A stretch of 64,000 nt of DNA from positions 1,569,001 through 1,633,000 of the forward strand of contig NC_066327.1 of assembly GCF_022539315.1 (NCBI RefSeq), read 5' to 3'. Of this stretch, positions 57,053 through 64,000 are shown in pieces. The translations under genes and the position numbers were made by a program. The DNA comes from Serinus canaria. Lineage: Eukaryota > Chordata > Aves > Passeriformes > Fringillidae. The notes beneath the pieces were generated by a model. It made no database searches. It had not been told where the DNA came from and saw nothing but the letters and a program-made list of their open reading frames with translations. The number at the start of each line of letters is the position of its first letter. Position 1 is the stretch's first letter.

Positions 57053-59867
57053 CTGCCCACAGGAGCACCCTCACAGTGATGCCACCAGCACCAGCTTTGT
57101 CCACTCATTAAAACCTCACAGTGCCTGAGCAGCGAGCCCCAGGGAGGGCTGGAAAAAGCTTTTGCTGTCGTGTCCAGGTGGGATCAGAGGCTGGAAACCC
57201 AACAAGGCACTTTCTCATCCTGGAAAAGCACCGCAGGCCCCTGCTCCTCGCGAGTGGCAGCCCTGCCAAGGCACTGTCACACGTTCCCAGGCAGCATTAG
57301 AGGAGAGGGGAGAGATGGCAGCGAATTTGCATTGAAAGTGGTCACGTTGGCATTGGCTTGGTGCTGAACATCGCTGCTCTTCAAAGCAGCACACATTTTC
57401 ACAGGGAAGAGGAGAGGAAGGAGCACACTGTCCCAGGTATGAGACCGATGCCTTTGTCCCGAGCAATTTTCATCTGAAGAATAAAAGAACTGCATAAAGG
57501 AAAATACTGCTGAGCACATTGGTTTGCAATTTTCCAGCCTTTAAAGGCTGGTCCCATCACTTTCCTCCCAGAGAGGTTTGTTCTCTGGCCCCTGAGGACA
57601 CTGTTTCCTTGCCAGATCCTAATTTTCAAACCTCAGCTCTTTCAGCCTGTTCCAATAAACATCACAAGAATGTTGCTAAATAGGAAAAGCGATTTTTTCT
57701 TTTTTTTTTTTCCTTTTCTTTTTTTTTTTTTTTGTTTCTCCTTAAGCCTTAAGAAGGAGAGAAAGATTTTGTTAAATGTTAAAAAAAGATTACCGGGGGC
57801 TGAGGCTCTGTTTATCCAAGCAGGGAGGGCTTGGAGAAGGGAAGGAAGGGTTAAACCTTTTGGAGCTGGGGAAATGGGCCTGAGTGGGGCTGGAAAATCA
57901 AGGAATGTTGCCTTGGCTGTGGAATTCGTGGGATGTTTGCAGTGCCCCTCTGTATCCCAGCTCTTCCCAAGGATGGGATGAAGATGGCCACAGTGATCAG
58001 GCTGTTTCAGGAGTTTGAAGACTCTTGCTTGTCCTTTCCCTCATTCCAACGTCCCCACCAGGCCAGGGCGATGGCTTTGGGCACAGGGAGCAGACTCTGA
58101 GCCTGCCTGAAGAATGCCACACTTATTAGCGATTGTTTTAATGAAGTGAAAGCTCATCAGTGGCTCTGGGAGCCAAGAAAGCTCCGACTGCACCGTGCTG
58201 GGCACTCTGGGTTGGCTGAGCCACCCTTGGTGGCATCACCGGGGGGGCTGGGGAAGCCCAGCTTCATTCCCAGTACCTGGGAATGTTCCAGCAGCTCCAG
58301 GGGTGAGAAAACCCCCAAAAGGAGCCGCTAAAGCATTGGGAGAAACAAAAACCTTCCAGCAGAAGATGCAGCAGGAGCTGCTTTGCCCTCTCAGGGGGAG
58401 GTGAGAGCTGAGTTGATTGGGGTGGAAAATTCCCGAGATTTGCAAGTCAAAGAGAGACAAATGAGTTGTAAGAGGTCGATGCTTTTCTGGGTCAGGGGCT
58501 TTATCCAGCGACAAATTCCCTGCTTGTTCCCAGGATGTGGAAATCTGGGAGTTGCTACCTGAGCTGATGAGGTTTTCTGGCGGGAAGTGTGGCCTGGGAA
58601 TGCCTGGAAATGCTGGGATGGGAGAAGTTTTAATCCAGGGGTGACACCAGCATGGAGGGTAACCACACATCACGAATTTTGTGTGATTCCATGTGTAACA
58701 CAGCAACAATTGAATGTGCTCACACATCTAATGAAAATAATTTGAATTAAATGCAAAAATGAGGAAGAGATATGTAACCATTTTGATCCCTAATCCATCT
58801 GCCCATTCCAGAGCCTGGAATTCCGTTCCTAAATTCCCCAGCCTCATTTTCGCTTCCTTGTGGTTTTCTTTTTCTTTTTCCTGCTCCTCTATTGGCAATT
58901 TCAGTCAGCCAAGCGAGCCTTGCTACGCATTGAGACATCCCTTTAACTCCCTTTCCTGGATGTAATTTCTCGGAATTTTTGTGAAATCCATCTGCATGGA
59001 TCCCAGTGCATACAAATCCAATGACACCATTCTAATCAGCCTTAAATGCTGCAGCAGCCCGCTCCCATTTAAGCTAATAGCTCCCAGCAGGCAAAGGTTG
59101 TTATCCTTTATGGACCAGCCCTCTGGGGAGCCACAGGGAACAGCTTGGAACAACAGGGAATGCATTTGGAAGTTGCCAAACTTTACTTACTGCCTCGCAG
59201 GGCTTTGGGATTTGGTGATTTTTTAATTTTTTAAAATTTTTTTTCCCCTTCCCTACATGCACAGCAAAGGTTTCTAAGCCTTGATGTGCTCGTCTAAAAC
59301 GGGAATTTCAGTTTGTAATCGCTCTCTCAAATTCCCAGGATTATTGGCTCTCACCTGCGTGGGCATCTGGAAGATTTTGGATTATCTGTTTTTTAACAGA
59401 GGAGAAAACTCGAGGGACCTCCAGCCTGAGAAATCCCAGCGAGTTCTGGGGATTAACACCGGCCTTCCAGGCGGGGATGTTGGAGGCAAAATCCTTGGGA
59501 AATGCCAGAGCTCTGCTAACAGGTTTGTAAATGGAGGTGCTTGCTTTAAAAGGGGATATTTATTAGGTGTGCTGGTGGAAGGAAAACAAGCACAGATGGG
59601 GGATAAATCTCCCTGAGCAGCAGAGCAGCACTCCCGGATCCTTCAAGAACCCGATTTTAGCACCTTTAGGCTTCCCCAGCAGCTCTGGGGTGGGACAGGA
59701 GCCTCAGCCAGCACGGGAGGAGCGGCCAGTCCAGCTCCTGTCCAGCCACGGCCTTTTCCAGCTGCTTGGAATTCTCCAGGCTCTGTCTCTGAGGTTTCCT
59801 CACATTGGTCTCTTCTCAAGGGGTGGGTCTGTACTGAGGTGAGGGCTTTGGATGAAAGGAAAGCATT
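57053..59867. other. Unique non-coding stretch
   Basis: Mixed sequence with a T-rich run at 57,693-57,733. AT-rich complex parts lie at 58,670-58,800 and 58,930-59,120. No gene recognised. Confidence 0.45.
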
Positions 59868-60232
59868 TCACAGAATTCCAGAACCACTGAGGCTGGAAAG
59901 CCCTCCAGGATGAGTCCAAGCAGTGCCCCATCCCCACCTTGTCCCCAGCCTAGAGCACTCAGTGCCACCTCCAGGTGTTCCTGGGACATCTCCAGGGATG
60001 GGGACTCCAAATCCCCTGGGCAGCCCCTGCCAATCCCTGAGCACCCTTTCCATGGGGAAATTCCTGCTGATGTCCCCCCTGAGCCTGCCCTGGCAGAGCT
60101 TGTAGGCCATTTCCCCTTGTCTTGTCCCTTGTTCCCTGGGAGCAGAGCCCAACTCCAACCTGGCTCCTCCCTCCTGGAGAAGGTTCCCCCTGAGCTTCCT
60201 TTTCTCCAGGCTGAGCCCCTTTCCCAGCCCCT
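59868..60232 (-). mobile_element. CR1 LINE 3' end, inverted partner
   Basis: Plus strand: 'cagaattccagaaccactga', 'aggctggaaagccctccagg', 'tttccatggggaaattcctg', 'cttttctccaggctgagccc'. Same subfamily as 1-490. Its truncated 5' edge touches the next CR1 at 60,232/60,233. Confidence 0.9.
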
Positions 60233-60625
60233 CTGGAGCCAGGCTGGGAGAGCTGGGGGTGCTCACCTGGAGAGGAGAAGGCTCCAGGGAGAGCTCAGAG
60301 CCCCTGCCAGGGCATAAAGGGGCTCCAGGAGAGCTGGAGAGGGACTGGGGACAAGGGCTGGAGGGACAGGACACAGGGAATGGCTCCCACTGCCAGAGGG
60401 CAGGGCTGGATGGGATATTGGGAATTAGGAATTGTTCCCTGGCAGGGTGGGCAGGCCCTGGCACAGGGTGCCCAGAGCAGCTGGGGCTGCCCCTGGATCC
60501 CTGGCAGTGCCCAAGGCCAGGCTGGACACTGGGGCTGGAGCAGCCTGGGACAGTGGGAGGTGTCCCTGCCATGGCAAGGTGATTTTTAAGGACCATTCTG
60601 ACCCAGGCCAGTCCATGATTCTCTG
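60233..60625 (+). mobile_element. CR1 LINE 3' end, young subfamily
   Basis: 'gagccaggctgggagagctg', 'ggctccagggagagctcaga' and the complete 3' core, ending near 'gaccaggccagtccatgatt'. Nearly identical to 12,565-12,910. It sits head-to-head with the older CR1 of another subfamily. Confidence 0.92.
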
Positions 60626-61446
60626 GGAATGCTTTGGGATTGTGATGCAACTGTGCTCCATTCCTCCTGGGAGAGCCTGGCCTGGGCTGGAGTCCTGGCA
60701 CACATTCCATGAACCATCCCTCACATCCTGCTCCAGCCTGACTGTTTGGGATGGGCCCTTGTCCTCTGTACTCCTCACTGTACAAATCTGCTGCTGGGGA
60801 TGGGAGTATTCATCTCCCTGGCCCAGAGAGCATTAATGGGACACAAATAATGGGCTGATTTTCCACAGCACTCCCGAAGATGAATGGGCTTCCTAATCCT
60901 TATTTTATCTGGGAAGAGTTGAAGCGTGGTGAATTGAAGGTCTGAAGATCCCTCTCTGTGCACTCCCAGGCCTTGCTTGAGGTGCTGCTTAGCATTCCAT
61001 GGGCAGATTCCTGAAGATTGGATGAGCTGATCCCCCCTGGCAGTGGTAGCTGTGGGATGTGAAATCCCCAGGGGTGCAGCCAGGGCCCCTCAGGAGAGCC
61101 CAGAGAATGGTGCCAGTGGCTTCTCTGCAGCTTTGGATGTTGCTGCCACCTTCCCCTCAAACAGCCTGGAAAGAGCCCAGCAGGAGGGGAGGGAAGAGCA
61201 GAATCATGCACAGAAATTTCCCTGAGCCCTCCCTGCAGTGGCTGCTGGTTGGTTTTTATGTTCCCTGGGATCCCTGTGGATGGGCTGCTCCAGCCTCAGC
61301 GATGATCTCAGGTGAGGAGATCTCCTGAGGAGCTGTGGCTGTCCCAGAAATGGGAAAATGTTCATCCCAGGAAGAGGAGGACAGTGCTGGCAGCTTTTCT
61401 GGATTTATGGCGCAGCAGCAGGTCCTGCTCAGTCCTGAAAGGAGAC
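60626..61446. other. Unique non-coding stretch
   Basis: Mixed sequence. 'gagagcattaatgggacaca' near 60,825-60,844 is a small AT-rich spot. No gene recognised. Confidence 0.45.
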
Positions 61447-61505
61447 AGATCTGATTGTTTAGGGTGGAAAAGACCTTTAAGATCAGCAAATCCAACCTTT
61501 AAAGA
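61447..61505 (-). mobile_element. CR1 LINE 3' terminal scrap
   Basis: 'gattgtttagggtggaaaag', 'acctttaagatcagcaaatc', 'caacctttaaag' is the inverted last ~55 bp of an older CR1. Very short, so the call rests on the known terminal motif. Confidence 0.65.
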
Positions 61506-63534
61506 GATGTAGGTGTGCAAATGTTCCTGGGTAGGGTTTAATGGTGAGGGTATGGAATTCCCACAGGGATCAGCCAGGGTTTGCTATGGGATGGGCTTGG
61601 ATCCCTGCCAGTTGTGTACACTGGCAGATCTTCTCCCAAAAAACCAAAAGTGATCGACAGGATGCTGGACCTGGATCAGCTGAGCCAGAGAAATTCCTCC
61701 CCAAAATCCTCTCTGGTTTCTCTTCTGCTTGTGTGGAGGTCCCTGGGGAGGTGAAAACTCTCTGGGGGTCCTTTTCCTCTAGAAGTTCCTCTCCAGGGTT
61801 ATTTTCCTCTCCAGGGTTATTCCCCTAGCCCTGGAGACTCTCCTACATTCTCTGGCCATCCCCCTGCCCCCAAGGTTGGCCTTCTTGGCCCCCAAATTTC
61901 TGCTCCAAAAGAAGCTCCAAACCCCTCCTAGACCTCATTTTTTGAGGCCAGAGGCTCCTTTTCCACATATCCACACATATTTTTCTCCTTCTATCCCGTC
62001 CAGTTCTGCCCTCCAGGCTCCCAAACTTCCCTTGTGCTTTTCCCAGGGAGTGTTGGACTCTCCAGGAGGCTAAGCAACACAGGATGGAATGTCCATCTCC
62101 TGGTGGCACTTCCCAGCTCTCTGAAGGGGTCTGGGAACAGGGAGGGATCTCCCCAAGGCCCAGCAGTTCCAGGCTCATGGATTGTCCTTTTCCCTGCCAC
62201 CAATCCGTACAAACCTGGCCATACTTCAACCTCCAGTGCCCACCTCAACTCTGTGGCTTTATTTTCACCACAGGCTCTTTGTTCCTGGATGCTCTGGAAA
62301 GGGAATTAGTGCCTAATCCTTCTATATGTGACTCCATGCTTTGCATATCATCCTTGTGTCCCTTGTCCCCAACATCTTCTCTTTTGTGATGAGCTGAGCT
62401 CGTGTCTGAACTCTCTTCCCTGATCCTAGAAGGTTTTTTCCTCCCATCCTGGGAGATTACAACTAATTCAGTGCCCAGCCATGCATGCCAAAATTTAAAT
62501 AATAAATCATCTTTCCCTGCCAGCAAACACCCCTGGACACGAAGGCAAAGCCCCACTGCTTCCCTGGAAAATGGGGCTCTGCCTCAGCCCAAAAATTTGG
62601 GGAATTGTGGATTGGGGGTGCTGCCCACCTGCCTGCACGTCCCCCCTCCCTGCCCCGCCTGTCTTGGCTCTGCTCTGAAGGAAATTATTGCATTGGGATC
62701 CTCCAAAGGCCAGGGAAGGGAGCAGGGGAGCCCAGAGGAGCCGATGTGGGGCGGGGATGGAAGGGAAGACACGGCAGAAAATGAGAGCAGGGAACAAAAC
62801 CTGGGGTGCAGGATGATGAGAGTCGGTGTGTGACTCACGTGCCAGTGTGCTAAATTCCCCTCTCCACCACCCTAAAAGGGTTTTATCCTTTAACCAACAC
62901 CGTGGTGAGAGGTTTATTCAAGTAGAAAATTTTTAATTGCATTCTCTTGTAGTCAAATATTAATGGAAGGACCTTGTACAAATAAAAGTGAATAATGCAA
63001 CAGCTTAGCTGACAACATTGTTTCACATTCATTGCAGATTGTGAACCTTCATTAAAATGGATTATTTTTGCTTTGGAGATTTAACCAGCAACATGACTTT
63101 CCCCTCTCGCTGGCCCTGTTCTGCCTGAGCCCGCAGAGAGCTCGGGCCAAGGAGGAGCTTGCAAAATTAATTCTGAAAGAAGAGGCTGAAACTTCCAGGA
63201 CGTGAATTCTCCTCATCCCCTCGGCTCAGAGGAGAGCTCAGCACAGAAATCATCAGGCAAGGGGCTGGAGCAGACCCCTGCCATGGAGGAGGGCTTGGGG
63301 AGCTGGGCAAGGCTTGGGAAAGGCAGGGAAGGATCTAAGGCAGGGAAGGAGCTAAGCAGGGACCTCTTGGAAAGGAATCAGAGGGGATCCCAAACCCAAG
63401 GGGGCCAGAGGGGAGCCTTTGCTTTAGGACAAGAACTCCAGCAGCTGGGAGGGTCAGCTGCTCCCTCTGAGCCAGCCAGGACAGTGTGAGGGGTCTGAGG
63501 GCAGCTCTGGCTCAGCCCAGCCCAGAACAATCCT
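61506..63534. other. Unique non-coding stretch
   Basis: Includes a small tandem duplication 'ctctccagggttatt' (61,790-61,825), and short 'ggcagggaaggatctaagg' / 'ggcagggaaggagctaag' repeats near 63,320-63,357. No gene recognised. Confidence 0.45.
62880..63110. other. Candidate conserved non-coding element
   Basis: Complex AT-rich island: 'gaggtttattcaagtagaaa', 'gtcaaatattaatggaagga', 'aataatgcaacagcttagct', 'cttcattaaaatggattatt'. Typical regulatory texture between GC-rich flanks; conservation untested. Confidence 0.3.
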
Positions 63535-64000
63535 GAGAATCCCAGAATGGTTTGGGTTAAAAGGGAATTTAAACCTCATCCCATTCCAACCCCCTGCCAT
63601 GGCAGGGACACCTCCCACTGTCCCAGGTGCTCCAGCCCCAGTGTCCAGCCTGGCCTTGGGCACTGCCAGGGATCCAGGGGCAGCCCCAGCTGCTCTGGGC
63701 ACCCTGTGCCAGGGCCTGCCCACCCTGCCAGGGAACAATTCCTCATTCCCAATATCCCATCCATCCCTGCCCCCTGGCAGTGGGAGCCATTCCCTGTGTC
63801 CTGTCCCTCCATCCCTTGGCAATTGTCTCTCTCCAGGTTTCCTGGGGCTCCTTCAGGCCCTGCAAGGCCACCCTGAGCTCAGCCCAAAGCTTCTCCTCTC
63901 CAGCTGAACATTGCCAGCTGTGCCAGCCTTTCCTCCCAGCAGAGCTGCTCCATCCCTCTGCTCATCCTGGAGCCTCCTCTGGCCTGGCTCCAGCAGCTCC
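63535..64000 (-). mobile_element. CR1 LINE 3' fragment, cut by window end
   Basis: Begins with the inverted terminus 'atcccagaatggtttgggtt' and runs through 'ccctccatcccttggcaatt' to the window end at 'ggctccagcagctcc'. It is the inverted near-twin of 47,322-47,795. Confidence 0.93.

Noticed and set aside
56188..57108. 306-codon minus-strand open frame
   Set aside because: Covers the 40-bp minisatellite and CpG-rich text; repetitive because of the repeat unit, not a known protein family.
57693..57733. T-rich run as a reverse-strand retrogene poly(A) tail
   Set aside because: No spliced, gene-like sequence or target duplication next to it; an ordinary T-rich low-complexity run. The T run at 48,462-48,481 was rejected for the same reason.

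Overview
The window looks like non-coding DNA from a bird, most likely a songbird (passerine). I found no protein-coding gene, rRNA, tRNA or CRISPR array that I can support. The assignment rests on the repeats. About nineteen fragments of the avian CR1 non-LTR retrotransposon (LINE) are present, mostly of the GC-rich 3'-end type seen in passerines, with several solo LTRs of avian endogenous retroviruses. The sequence between repeats is mosaic, AT-rich in some stretches and C/G-rich in others, with no long conserved reading frame. The longest open frames (200-350 codons) lie in CR1 copies, in 33-bp or 40-bp minisatellites, or in the low-quality block, and most are open on both strands.

Layout. 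1-36.6 kb: mostly unique sequence with scattered CR1 3' ends (1-490, 7.3, 12.4, 14.5, 15.8, 16.1, 17.1, 20.0, 28.2 and 35.0 kb). It also holds a 26-bp tandem array (4.33 kb), an ATTCC array (12.0 kb), a composite TATTC/CCATC array between two convergent CR1s (15.9 kb), a 221-bp LTR-like element with a 5-bp target duplication (20.95 kb), an LTR with octamer, TATA and poly(A) motifs (23.4 kb) and another LTR-like block (36.1 kb). Several AT-rich islands read like candidate conserved non-coding elements, but this cannot be tested from one sequence.

36.6-44.9 kb: a CR1 split by an LTR with 6-bp flanking repeats. A direct tandem duplication follows: 36,941-40,705 is repeated at 40,706-44,735. The second copy is full of small indels and contains about 1.1 kb of G-rich nonsense-like sequence, but becomes clean again near 44.2 kb. 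I read this as a gap-filling or assembly error centred on a retroviral LTR with an internal 33-bp VNTR.

44.9-64 kb: further minisatellites (45.5, 46.1, 51.7 and 56.6 kb), a large CT tract (52.2 kb), a complete 829-bp solo LTR (49.3 kb), a 370-bp solo LTR beside a CpG-rich island (55.9-56.6 kb), two abutting head-to-head CR1s (60.2 kb) and a CR1 cut by the window end.

No genes work together here. The window is best read as intergenic or intronic DNA shaped by retrotransposition and tandem-repeat growth. The strongest observations are the suspected misassembly, the LTR structures with target-site duplications, and the CpG island as a possible unannotated promoter.
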